A stretch of DNA of 36,029 bases. Source: Aequorivita sp. (GTDB taxonomy: Bacteria; Bacteroidota; Bacteroidia; Flavobacteriales; Flavobacteriaceae). Positions 8,923 to 16,049 of the stretch are shown in pieces; position 1 is the first letter of the stretch, and each line of letters opens with the position of its first letter. The notes beneath the pieces are model-generated. The model saw nothing but the letters and a program-made list of their open reading frames with translations, was not told the origin of the DNA and did not search any database. Made by a program: the position numbers and the translations under genes. The DNA lies in NCBI GenBank assembly GCA_020435825.1, contig JAGQYY010000021.1, forward strand, positions 1 to 36,029. Reading direction: 5' to 3'.

Positions 8923-11712
8923 TTAAAATCGAACGTAAAGGTTTAGGTAATAAGTGGTTCCGTAACCATACCAGTATTTTGGGCCAAACACACGAGTATC
9001 GTTTGCGGCATCTTCGGAAAGAGTTCTGTAATTGGCATTTCTTCCCTGCTCAAAACCGCCTGTTTTATATTTTTTATCGAATACGTTATTTACTGTTGCA
9101 AAGAAACCAACGTAGTAATCTTTTATTTTCCAAGATTTTCCACCTACTACGTTTACTAACATATAGTCGTCAAATTTTTCTTGTTTCAACAATTCTCTTG
9201 CAACAGCAGGATCATAATCATTGAAAGGTACTCCGTCAGTATCTAAATAAAAGTTTTTGGTTCTTGCAAGTGGCGAAACATCTACATAGGCATTGCTAAA
9301 ATAGTTTGCTGTAGTTCCAAACCACCAGAAATCTGGATCGCGATATTCAAACCCTATTTGGTATGCCTGTTGAGGGCCTCCAGCAACTTTATAATCCTTT
9401 AAATATGAAGGACCATAATCTACTGAAGATATTCTTTGAAGCGTTTCAGCATTAAGCGCTCCACCAAAATCTGAAGTAATATATAAGTTCGGGTTATTAT
9501 CATATGTGTTCTGCCCATAAGCGGCAGCACCTTTCAACTTGATGGTTGGGGTTACTTGTGCTTCAATACCCAATTCAGCTCCTATATTCTTTTTGTTTAC
9601 ACCTGTAAGTATTTCTTGAATGAAACTGTTCTCTACTGCTCTATCAGCCCCTTGAACTGAAATACCATCTGCATAATAGAAAGAAATCTCAGAAGCATCT
9701 TGCATTAAAGTATAATAGCCAGTTAAACGCGCTTTAACAATAGGTGAACGAAAAATGTAGCTTCCGTCAACACTTATGTTTTTCTCTTCTGTCAAGCCAT
9801 TTACCGTTTCATTGTTTTGTCGTGAATTTGAAAAAGAGTTGCGTAGGGTTGGCGCATCAGTGAAATATGCCGTGTTCACTTCAAAAGCATGTCTCCCAGA
9901 TATTTTATAAGTACCTCCTGCTTTGGCACCGTATGTAGTAAAATCCAGTTGTTTGCTTTTTCCAAAGGAATTATCTGCGAAATTACCATTTCTGTATAGA
10001 CCATTTCTTTGATACGTGGTCTTCCCAACTTTTCCAGCAACATAAAAGTCAACTTTTGAATATGAAAATTGTGCTTGTGCAAAACCACTGTAATCGGTAG
10101 CGTCCAATTCATAGTTATATTTAAACATATCGTCTTTACCAACCACACGGTTTGGATTGTTCAGATCGTTTTGAGCTTCATCACCAAGGGAGAAAGTATC
10201 TATGTCCAAATACCCATTTCCGCCCAATAAATCAATCATATTTGCAAAATTGTTGGAGTTTAGGTTTCGGTAATTAAAGGAAGCAGTAATGTCAATATTG
10301 TCCGTTATCCGCGAAGTTAAAATGGTGTTGGCAGAAATTTGTTTATCGTCATTTCTATCCTCATATAAATAATAACGTGAAGTACCACCGTAAAAAAGGT
10401 TGGTTTCATAAATGTTTTGCCAGTCAATTTGACCATCGTTCACAAACTCTGAATATGCTTGGTATGCTCCCCCATAGTTTGGCCCGTTTGGATCTGCCAA
10501 AAAGTAACTCGGCAGCTTTTGGTAATAACTTGGATCTGGGTTAGGCGCATTGTCATATCCCAAACGACTATTTCCAATTTTTCCAAACTGGTAGCCAACG
10601 TTTGTATTAAGCTGGGTTTTTTCTGAAATGTCCCAATAATGGTTCAACATGATGATAGGCTCACTTACTTCCTTGATCCGCGAGTTGCGAATTTCACCAT
10701 CTTGTTTCCCCCAATAGCTATTGTATCTTGTTCCTTTAAGGTCGTAAACCTCTTGGGTATTTGCTGAAGATTTACCCCTACGGTTCGGTGTATAAAAAGC
10801 GGTAAGGTTTAAGCTGTGTTTGTCGCTCAACTTCTTTTCTACGGAAGCAAAGAAAGAGTTAGCATCATAAAGACTTCCGTCATTATAGCCTTCTTCACCA
10901 AAACGCCTTGCCAACAAAACTGAGTATGCCCAGCCACTTGGAAGTTGTCCACTATTATAGGAGCCCATCACGCGGCCACGGTAACTTCGGTTGCTAGAAG
11001 CATAAGAAATTCGTCCTCCCTTGCGATATTGTGAAGCCCGCATAATAATGTTGGTCGTTCCCGCGAGGTGCCCAAAGTTGTATTCGTTTGCAGAAGTACC
11101 CATAGAGAACATCTGGTTGCGCTGCACATCGTTCAGGCCGCCCCAGTTGGACCACTGTGGCCTTCCATTATATAGCTTGTTCATTTCCAAACCGTTGATA
11201 AGCACTTTTCCATCTTCAGAATCGTAACCTCGTGGGCGGAAAAAGGTAGCGCTAAAATCATAAGAAGCTGCGTTCAAAAACACATCTTTGGAAGCTTGGA
11301 GCAAACCCGAAACATTGAATGAGGTTCCTTCGTCTTCGTCCAATTGTTCATCTGAAAGACTTATAATTCCGATCTGTTCTTCAACCTTTAACAAATCAAC
11401 TGATAAAAGAATAGGTTTTAAGTTAACTGGAATATCATTTTGGATAGTCACCGGAATTTTCAGGCTGGTGTAACCATCTTTTGAAATTTCCAAAACCTGC
11501 TCTCCCTGTGGAAGAGTTTCCTGTGAAAAGGAAAATGTTCCTTCTGCATTTGTAACGGTATAGAAAATAGTATTCTGGATGCTTACTTTTACATCCGGAA
11601 TTGGTTCGCTGGAGTTGGTATCGAGTACCTTTCCCATTACAACAGGATTTTGGGAAAAAGCCGAAAAGGCCACCAAAAATACTGTGTAAATTGTAAAATA
11701 GAATTTGTTCAT
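8923..11712 (-). CDS. TonB-dependent receptor with carboxypeptidase-regulatory-like domain
   Basis: A 929-residue outer-membrane active transporter. Signal peptide MNKFYFTIYTVFLVAFSAFS, then a CarboxypepD_reg-like beta domain (residues about 22-105), a plug (about 130-235; includes FFRPRGYDSEDGKVLINGLEMN) and a barrel ending in YYLNLYVRF with a terminal aromatic. TonB-dependent receptors import large or scarce ligands using energy from TonB-ExbBD. No SusD-like gene is present; instead the next gene is a DUF5689 lipoprotein, and a secreted nuclease/phosphatase gene is divergent. This context suggests, but does not prove, uptake of nucleic acid breakdown products or another phosphorylated substrate. 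Iron or vitamin uptake is not excluded. Confidence 0.93.
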   Translation of the reverse strand: MNKFYFTIYTVFLVAFSAFSQNPVVMGKVLDTNSSEPIPDVKVSIQNTIFYTVTNAEGTFSFSQETLPQGEQVLEISKDGYTSLKIPVTIQNDIPVNLKPILLSVDLLKVEEQIGIISLSDEQLDEDEGTSFNVSGLLQASKDVFLNAASYDFSATFFRPRGYDSEDGKVLINGLEMNKLYNGRPQWSNWGGLNDVQRNQMFSMGTSANEYNFGHLAGTTNIIMRASQYRKGGRISYASSNRSYRGRVMGSYNSGQLPSGWAYSVLLARRFGEEGYNDGSLYDANSFFASVEKKLSDKHSLNLTAFYTPNRRGKSSANTQEVYDLKGTRYNSYWGKQDGEIRNSRIKEVSEPIIMLNHYWDISEKTQLNTNVGYQFGKIGNSRLGYDNAPNPDPSYYQKLPSYFLADPNGPNYGGAYQAYSEFVNDGQIDWQNIYETNLFYGGTSRYYLYEDRNDDKQISANTILTSRITDNIDITASFNYRNLNSNNFANMIDLLGGNGYLDIDTFSLGDEAQNDLNNPNRVVGKDDMFKYNYELDATDYSGFAQAQFSYSKVDFYVAGKVGKTTYQRNGLYRNGNFADNSFGKSKQLDFTTYGAKAGGTYKISGRHAFEVNTAYFTDAPTLRNSFSNSRQNNETVNGLTEEKNISVDGSYIFRSPIVKARLTGYYTLMQDASEISFYYADGISVQGADRAVENSFIQEILTGVNKKNIGAELGIEAQVTPTIKLKGAAAYGQNTYDNNPNLYITSDFGGALNAETLQRISSVDYGPSYLKDYKVAGGPQQAYQIGFEYRDPDFWWFGTTANYFSNAYVDVSPLARTKNFYLDTDGVPFNDYDPAVARELLKQEKFDDYMLVNVVGGKSWKIKDYYVGFFATVNNVFDKKYKTGGFEQGRNANYRTLSEDAANDTRVFGPKYWYGYGTTYYLNLYVRF

Positions 11713-11757
11713 TCCAATAAATAGGGTTTAATATAATTTTTGTTTTAAAATGCGGAG

Positions 11758-11793
11758 CAAAACTACATTTTTTAAATGAAATAGCTACTTTTG
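11758..11793. promoter_or_regulatory. Divergent -7 promoter boxes for receptor operon and nuclease
   Basis: TACTTTTG at 11786-11793 on the plus strand and TAGTTTTG at 11765-11758 on the minus strand both match the Bacteroidota -7 consensus TAnnTTTG. Each lies about 45 bases from the start it would serve (11842 and 11712). The boxes are 20 bases apart, so the two promoters would share their upstream regions. Neither has a convincing TTG -33 box. Confidence 0.4.
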
Positions 11794-11841
11794 AAACTTC
11801 ATAATGTTAAACATAACTTAAAATTAACTTTTGCCATTACC

Positions 11842-12897
11842 ATGAAATTTTCCCTTTATTTTATAGGTATTTATTTACTTTTCATTTCAGCAACTTTCGG
11901 TCAGAATGAGAAACAGTATAAAATAAATACCATTGCATTTTATAATGTTGAAAACCTCTTTGACTACGAGGACGATCCCTTAACCTTTGATGATGATCGT
12001 ACCCCAGAAGGGAAAGACCACTGGACCAAAGAGATTTACGAAGCCAAACTTGCAAACATGGCCAAGGTTATTGCTGAAATTGGGAAGGACGTTACGGGTA
12101 CTTCGCCGGTTATAATTGGCGTTTGCGAAATAGAAAACCTTCGTGTTCTGGAAGATTTAGCAAACCAAGAACCCCTGTTGCCTTTAGACTATGGGATTAT
12201 CCATTTTGACAGTCCCGATAGGCGTGGTATCGATGTGGCATTGCTATACAAAAAAGGGGTTTTTACGCCTACAAACTATAAACCCTACGAGTTGGTGATT
12301 TACGACGACCAAGACCGTAGCAAGCGGGTATATACCCGCGACCAGCTTTTGGTAAGCGGGATGCTGGATGGCGAAAAAATTCATGTAATCGTTAACCATT
12401 GGCCTTCCCGAAGTGGTGGTGAAGCCCGTAGCAGACCAAAGCGTATAAAGGCAGCACAATTGAATAAGCGTATAATCGACTCACTTTTTAGTGAAGACCC
12501 GTATGCAAAAATAATTACCATGGGCGATTTAAACGACGACCCTACAAGTCCCAGCGTAAAAGATGTGCTAAATGTAAAGAGCGAACGCGAAGGCATGAAA
12601 ATGAAAGAGCTATACGACCCTATGGTTGATATGTACAAAAAAGGACTGGGTACGCTGGCCTATCGCGATGGCTGGAACCTTTTCGATCAAATTATCATTT
12701 CTACCGAACTTACAAAAAAAGACTATTCCAGTTACCGTTTTTACAAGGCTGGCATTTATAACAAGAACTACCTTGAAACACCCCGCGGGCAATACAAAGG
12801 CTATCCATACCGAAGTTTTGCGAATGGTTTTACAGGTGGGTATAGCGACCACTTCCCGGTATATATGTACCTCATAAAGGAAAAGACTAAAAACTAA
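11842..12897 (+). CDS. Secreted endonuclease/exonuclease/phosphatase family protein
   Basis: A 351-residue DNase I-like (EEP superfamily) phosphodiesterase. All expected catalytic blocks are present: FYNVENLFDYED, GVCEIEN (metal-binding Glu), RRGIDVALLYKK, VNHWPSRSGG (catalytic His), MGDLNDDP (Asp-Asn pair) and the closing GYSDHFPVY (Ser-Asp-His). The ATG at 11842 gives a clean signal peptide (MKFSLYFIGIYLLFISATFG, then Q); the frame stays open to a TTG at 11791, but that codon falls in the predicted -7 promoter box and the extra residues are not signal-like. The protein is therefore exported, probably periplasmic or extracellular. DNA, RNA, a nucleotide or a phospholipid could be the substrate. 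It is divergent from the TonB receptor/DUF5689 operon. Confidence 0.9.
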   Translation: MKFSLYFIGIYLLFISATFGQNEKQYKINTIAFYNVENLFDYEDDPLTFDDDRTPEGKDHWTKEIYEAKLANMAKVIAEIGKDVTGTSPVIIGVCEIENLRVLEDLANQEPLLPLDYGIIHFDSPDRRGIDVALLYKKGVFTPTNYKPYELVIYDDQDRSKRVYTRDQLLVSGMLDGEKIHVIVNHWPSRSGGEARSRPKRIKAAQLNKRIIDSLFSEDPYAKIITMGDLNDDPTSPSVKDVLNVKSEREGMKMKELYDPMVDMYKKGLGTLAYRDGWNLFDQIIISTELTKKDYSSYRFYKAGIYNKNYLETPRGQYKGYPYRSFANGFTGGYSDHFPVYMYLIKEKTKN

Positions 12898-12946
12898 TTA
12901 TTATTTTACTTACCCAATAAAAACTGTTTATAAACGTTAAAGATTC

Positions 12947-13348
12947 GTGTTAAAGACGCTAAAAATTTTCTTCATTTATTTTTATACATTGGGGACTTTT
13001 TGTTTGCCGATGGGGAATTTTGCCGTACTGCCTGATCTCCCCGAAATGTATAGTCACTGCAAAACACACGAAGACAAAGATATGACCGCGTTCGATTTTG
13101 TGACAGACCATCTATTGAATTTTGATGGGATGTTCGACAAACACGATAACGGCGATGAGCAGAAACCGCACACCCCGTTTCAAACGCAGAACCATCTACA
13201 AATAACGCTATTCCAGTTTATAAGGCCATTCCATTTAAAAACGGCTACTTTTCAAAATATTGAACCAAAAGAAATCATCTATTCTTCTGAAAATCTTTTG
13301 GTTTCCGATTTCACTTCAAAAGTTTTTCACCCTCCAATAACTGCTTGA
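12947..13348 (+). CDS. Small exported His/Asp-rich protein, unknown function
   Basis: A 133-residue hypothetical protein starting at a GTG. The N-terminus has a hydrophobic segment (residues about 5-28, IFFIYFYTLGTFCLPMGNFA) that could be a signal peptide or anchor. A polar middle rich in His, Asp and Glu (SHCKTHEDKDMTAFDFVTDH, then DKHDNGDEQKPH) follows, and the protein ends in VFHPPITA. I recall short exported flavobacterial proteins with the same build, some near metal-efflux genes, but I cannot assign this one to a named family. No efflux genes are adjacent here. The GTG start is uncertain; no ATG in frame precedes the hydrophobic segment. A role in metal binding is only a guess from composition. 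Confidence 0.6.
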   Translation: MLKTLKIFFIYFYTLGTFCLPMGNFAVLPDLPEMYSHCKTHEDKDMTAFDFVTDHLLNFDGMFDKHDNGDEQKPHTPFQTQNHLQITLFQFIRPFHLKTATFQNIEPKEIIYSSENLLVSDFTSKVFHPPITA

Positions 13349-13364
13349 TTTATTTTTTAATGCA

Positions 13365-13385
13365 TTCGTTTTATTTTTAAACGAA
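13365..13385 (+). other. Perfect 7-base hairpin between two genes
   Basis: TTCGTTT at 13365-13371 pairs with AAACGAA at 13379-13385 around a 7-base loop, 16 bases past the stop of the small His-rich gene. No T run follows on the plus strand, so it may be a weak terminator or an mRNA 3'-end structure. Confidence 0.35.
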
Positions 13386-13416
13386 GCAATCAGTATTAAT
13401 TTAAAATAAGCAAAAA

Positions 13417-13869
13417 ATGAAAAATATATTTTTAATTGCCTTGGCCATTATATGTGCCAACGCAACAGGTTGTGCACAGAAAAAAGTGCCTGCTGCGGTA
13501 GATTCCGCTTTCAAAACAAAATTTACAAACGCCACAAAGGTTTCTTGGTATAAAGAAAACAATCACGAATATGAAGCCGAGTTTACAATGAATGGTGTGA
13601 AATATTCCGCAAATTTTTCCAACACAGGGAAATGGCTAGAGACCGAACGTGTAATCACTTATGAGGAATTACCAGAATTAGCAAAGCAAAGTTTTACGAA
13701 TTCCCATAAAGACGATAACTTGAAAGCTATTGCAAAAATAGAAACTTCCGAAGGCAAAATGTACTATGAAATCGAAGTGAAAAGGCTTTTAGGCTCAGAA
13801 GAGTTTTTTTATGATGCGAACGGAAAAGAGCTACAGGATGACGATACCGATAATGATGCAAAGGATTGA
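13417..13869 (+). CDS. PepSY-like domain (BLIP-like) exported protein
   Basis: A 150-residue protein with an N-terminal signal (MKNIFLIALAIICANATGCAQ); the Cys at residue 19 could be a lipobox (NATGC). It carries two copies of the PepSY-like beta-alpha-beta unit: VDSAFKTKFTNATKVSWYKE followed by YEAEFTMNGVKYSANF, and LAKQSFTNSHKDDNLKAIAK followed by YYEIEVKRLLGSEEFFYDANG. This is the usual Bacteroidota PepSY-like (formerly DUF2874) layout. The tail is very acidic (DDDTDNDAKD). Family members are periplasmic or surface proteins, often near two-component systems, and none has a proven activity that I can name. A strong terminator follows at once. Confidence 0.88.
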   Translation: MKNIFLIALAIICANATGCAQKKVPAAVDSAFKTKFTNATKVSWYKENNHEYEAEFTMNGVKYSANFSNTGKWLETERVITYEELPELAKQSFTNSHKDDNLKAIAKIETSEGKMYYEIEVKRLLGSEEFFYDANGKELQDDDTDNDAKD

Positions 13870-13876
13870 TATAACC

Positions 13877-13912
13877 AAAAAGGCAGTGCTTCAAAATGCG
13901 CTGCCTTTTTTT
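13877..13912 (+). terminator. Rho-independent terminator after the PepSY-like gene
   Basis: Stem 13877-13889 pairs with 13898-13910 (one G-U pair) around an 8-base loop, ending in a run of seven T. It separates the PepSY-like gene from the PAP2 gene although these are only 58 bases apart. Confidence 0.88.
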
Positions 13913-13927
13913 AAAACTTCTGGAACA

Positions 13928-14692
13928 ATGAAATCCAAACTCATAGCGCTTTTGCTTTTTCTTTCTGTCAATACCGTATTTTCACAGGAAGTAACGAAAA
14001 CGGACAGTATTGTTCCTATAAAAAAAGAAGTTTTAAAATTTGACTATAAAGCGTTGATCATCCCTTCCGCACTGATGGCCTATGGAATTATTGGTATTGA
14101 GAGCGATGGTTTAAAAGGATTTAATGCCAATATTCGGGAAGAGGTAACGGAAGATATAGACGATAGGTTCACCGTAGACGATTTTTCGCAATACGCTCCA
14201 GCAGTAGCGGTTTATGGCCTAAATATTTTTGGTATTGAAGGCAGGAACAATTTTAAGGACCGAACCATTATTATGGGCACTTCCTATCTGCTTATGGGAA
14301 CGTGGGTTACTGTAATGAAGAAAACAACACGTATTGAGCGACCCGATAAAAGTAGTTTTAATTCCTTTCCATCCGGACATACCGCTACGGCCTTTGCTTG
14401 TGCGGAATTTTTGTGGCAGGAATATAAAGATGTTTCCATTTGGTATGGAATCTCGGGCTATGCTGTTGCAGCGGGAACGGGGTTTTTCAGAATCTACAAC
14501 GATAAGCATTGGCTTACCGATGTGGCCATGGGTGCTGGCATTGGAATCCTGACTACAAAAATTGCCTATTGGGTTTTTCCGCTTATGGATAAATATATTT
14601 TCACGAAGAAAGAAAACCAAACCACTGCAATGGTCGCCCCTTTTTATAATGGAAAACAATTGGGGGCAGGAATTCTAGTAAACTTTAATTAA
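13928..14692 (+). CDS. PAP2 superfamily (type 2 phosphatidic acid phosphatase-like) phosphatase
   Basis: A 254-residue membrane or periplasmic phosphatase. All three phosphatase motifs are intact: K131-x6-R138-P139, PSGH at 148-151, and R188-x5-H194-x3-D198. The start is the ATG at 13928, giving signal peptide MKSKLIALLLFLSVNTVFSQ. The open frame reaches back to 13811, but that stretch crosses the terminator of the previous gene and is not credible coding. Substrates of the family include undecaprenyl pyrophosphate, phosphatidate and lipid A phosphates; which applies here cannot be told. Helical segments around residues 42-57, 90-105, 115-130, 170-186 and 197-215 fit the fold. The next gene begins 10 bases later, so the two are probably cotranscribed. 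Confidence 0.92.
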   Translation: MKSKLIALLLFLSVNTVFSQEVTKTDSIVPIKKEVLKFDYKALIIPSALMAYGIIGIESDGLKGFNANIREEVTEDIDDRFTVDDFSQYAPAVAVYGLNIFGIEGRNNFKDRTIIMGTSYLLMGTWVTVMKKTTRIERPDKSSFNSFPSGHTATAFACAEFLWQEYKDVSIWYGISGYAVAAGTGFFRIYNDKHWLTDVAMGAGIGILTTKIAYWVFPLMDKYIFTKKENQTTAMVAPFYNGKQLGAGILVNFN

Positions 14693-14702
14693 AAACTAAG
14701 AC

Positions 14703-15446
14703 ATGAAAAACATAAATAAAGTAGCAGAAATAACGCTGATTTTCTGGTTGATGAAAATCATTGCGACAACCCTAGGTGAAACTTTGGGTGATTTTTTATC
14801 AATGACCCTCAACCTCGGCTATGCAGTGGGAATTGGCATAACCGCCGCTTTCTTTTTTACTGTTCTTTTGATTCAGCTTTATTCAAAAAAATACATCCCC
14901 GTTTTTTATTGGCTGGTTATTATTGCGACCACAACATTGGGAACGGAGATTTCAGATTTTATGGATCGAAGCTTGAATTTAGGATATACCCTTGGCAGTA
15001 TAGTTCTTTTTGCCTGTTTGGCACTAACACTATTTCTTTGGTATAAAAAATTCAAAAGCTTGAGCGTGTTCCCGATTTTTGAAAGGCAGAAGGAAGTTTT
15101 TTACTGGATTGCCATTTTGTTTTCAAACAGTTTGGGGACCGCCTTTGGAGATTACCTCAGTGACGTTGTGGGCTTGAGTTATTTGAACGGTGCATTGGTA
15201 ACGGCAAGCATTATTTTGATTGTAGTCTTGCTGCATTATTTTACGAAAATAAATCAAATTGTACTGTTTTGGATTGCCTTTATATTCACGCGTCCTTTCG
15301 GAGCGACTTTTGGCGACTTTTTGACCAAGCCCATAGCAAAAGGCGGCTTGGATCTTGGTACACTGAACGCTTCCATTGTTTCAATTATGCTTATCGGCAT
15401 CTTGATTTTTGTTTCACACAAACGTTTAAAAACAAAAACAGCATAG
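14703..15446 (+). CDS. Multi-pass membrane protein with four internal repeats (COG4705-like)
   Basis: A 247-residue integral membrane protein with about eight hydrophobic segments. A two-helix unit repeats four times, each with a motif of the type (T/N/R)xLGxxxGDFLxxxLxLGYxxG: ATTLGETLGDFLSMTLNLGY, TTTLGTEISDFMDRSLNLGY, SNSLGTAFGDYLSDVVGLSY and TRPFGATFGDFLTKPIAKGG. The acidic residue in (G/S)D(F/Y) is kept in all four. This matches my memory of the uncharacterised membrane family COG4705; no biochemical role is known to me. Regular repeats with buried acids suggest a channel or ion carrier, which is inference. It follows the PAP2 phosphatase in a likely two-gene transcript and is closed by a strong terminator. 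Confidence 0.82.
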   Translation: MKNINKVAEITLIFWLMKIIATTLGETLGDFLSMTLNLGYAVGIGITAAFFFTVLLIQLYSKKYIPVFYWLVIIATTTLGTEISDFMDRSLNLGYTLGSIVLFACLALTLFLWYKKFKSLSVFPIFERQKEVFYWIAILFSNSLGTAFGDYLSDVVGLSYLNGALVTASIILIVVLLHYFTKINQIVLFWIAFIFTRPFGATFGDFLTKPIAKGGLDLGTLNASIVSIMLIGILIFVSHKRLKTKTA

Positions 15447-15464
15447 CCGATTTTCTTTTAAACA

Positions 15465-15497
15465 AAAAATCCTGCTGTGTTTTTCAGCAGGATTTTT
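15465..15497. terminator. Bidirectional terminator
   Basis: A perfect 13-base stem (15465-15477 with 15485-15497) with a 7-base loop, A-rich on the left arm and T-rich on the right. It lies between the plus-strand COG4705-like gene and the convergent minus-strand gene ending at 15511, and can serve both. Confidence 0.9.
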
Positions 15498-15510
15498 ATC
15501 TTGAAGTGCT

Positions 15511-15951
15511 TTATAACCACTGGCTCCACGGAATTCTACTTAGCATTAATACAAGTGCGATGGTATAAAAAATAGCTAAGGTTTTAAATTTTCCATTGGA
15601 AAGCAGTTTCTTTTTGTGTTTTGAATAACCGATTGTAATAAAAATTACGGTCAAAATCATAACCGTTGGATGTTCAACTGCGTAAAGACGGGCTGTAGCA
15701 TCTTTCATCACTGCGCCCATTCCGCTTTTTGAAATATTCTGAAAACCCAATGGCGAAACAAAATATAAAATCAGACCTATCAACAATTGAATGTGCGTTA
15801 CAATGAGCGCAAAGAGTGAAATTCTAAAATCTTTGGCGCCATATTCCCTTTTTGAGAAAAACCCGGCCAGTGCGTTGATGGTTGCAAGCAAAACAATAAG
15901 AAGCACTAAATATGCCCAATAAGAATGGAGAAATTGAAAGGTTGTATTCAT
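15511..15951 (-). CDS. Four-helix membrane protein, possibly cytochrome b-like
   Basis: A 146-residue membrane protein with four hydrophobic helices (about 8-32, 44-66, 90-114 and 126-142). The start is the ATG at 15951 (MNTTFQFLHSYWAYL); the longer open frame to 16155 runs through a terminator and the end of the neighbouring receptor gene and is rejected. His residues lie in or next to three helices: H9, H53 (ALIVTHIQLLIGLILYFVSP) and H94 (YAVEHPTVMIL). That pattern is compatible with haem coordination, and I recall similar flavobacterial proteins labelled cytochrome b, but no CxxCH or other decisive motif is present. It appears monocistronic, between two terminators. Confidence 0.75.
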   Translation of the reverse strand: MNTTFQFLHSYWAYLVLLIVLLATINALAGFFSKREYGAKDFRISLFALIVTHIQLLIGLILYFVSPLGFQNISKSGMGAVMKDATARLYAVEHPTVMILTVIFITIGYSKHKKKLLSNGKFKTLAIFYTIALVLMLSRIPWSQWL

Positions 15952-16001
15952 AACATTGTTTTTTACGATAGTGTTTTCAAAGATACGGTTTCTGCATAAA
16001 A

Positions 16002-16029
16002 AAAATGCCCCAAAAAGCTGGGGCATTTT
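16002..16029 (-). terminator. Terminator of the second TonB receptor gene
   Basis: A 10-base perfect stem (16002-16011 with 16020-16029) begins 21 bases past the receptor stop codon. On the minus strand it is followed by a T run of seven bases. Confidence 0.88.
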
Positions 16030-16049
16030 ATAAACTAATTTAGCTTTTA

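Noticed and set aside
13811-13927. N-terminal extension of the PAP2 phosphatase frame
   Set aside because: It overlaps the PepSY-like gene and its strong terminator, and the signal peptide begins at 13928.
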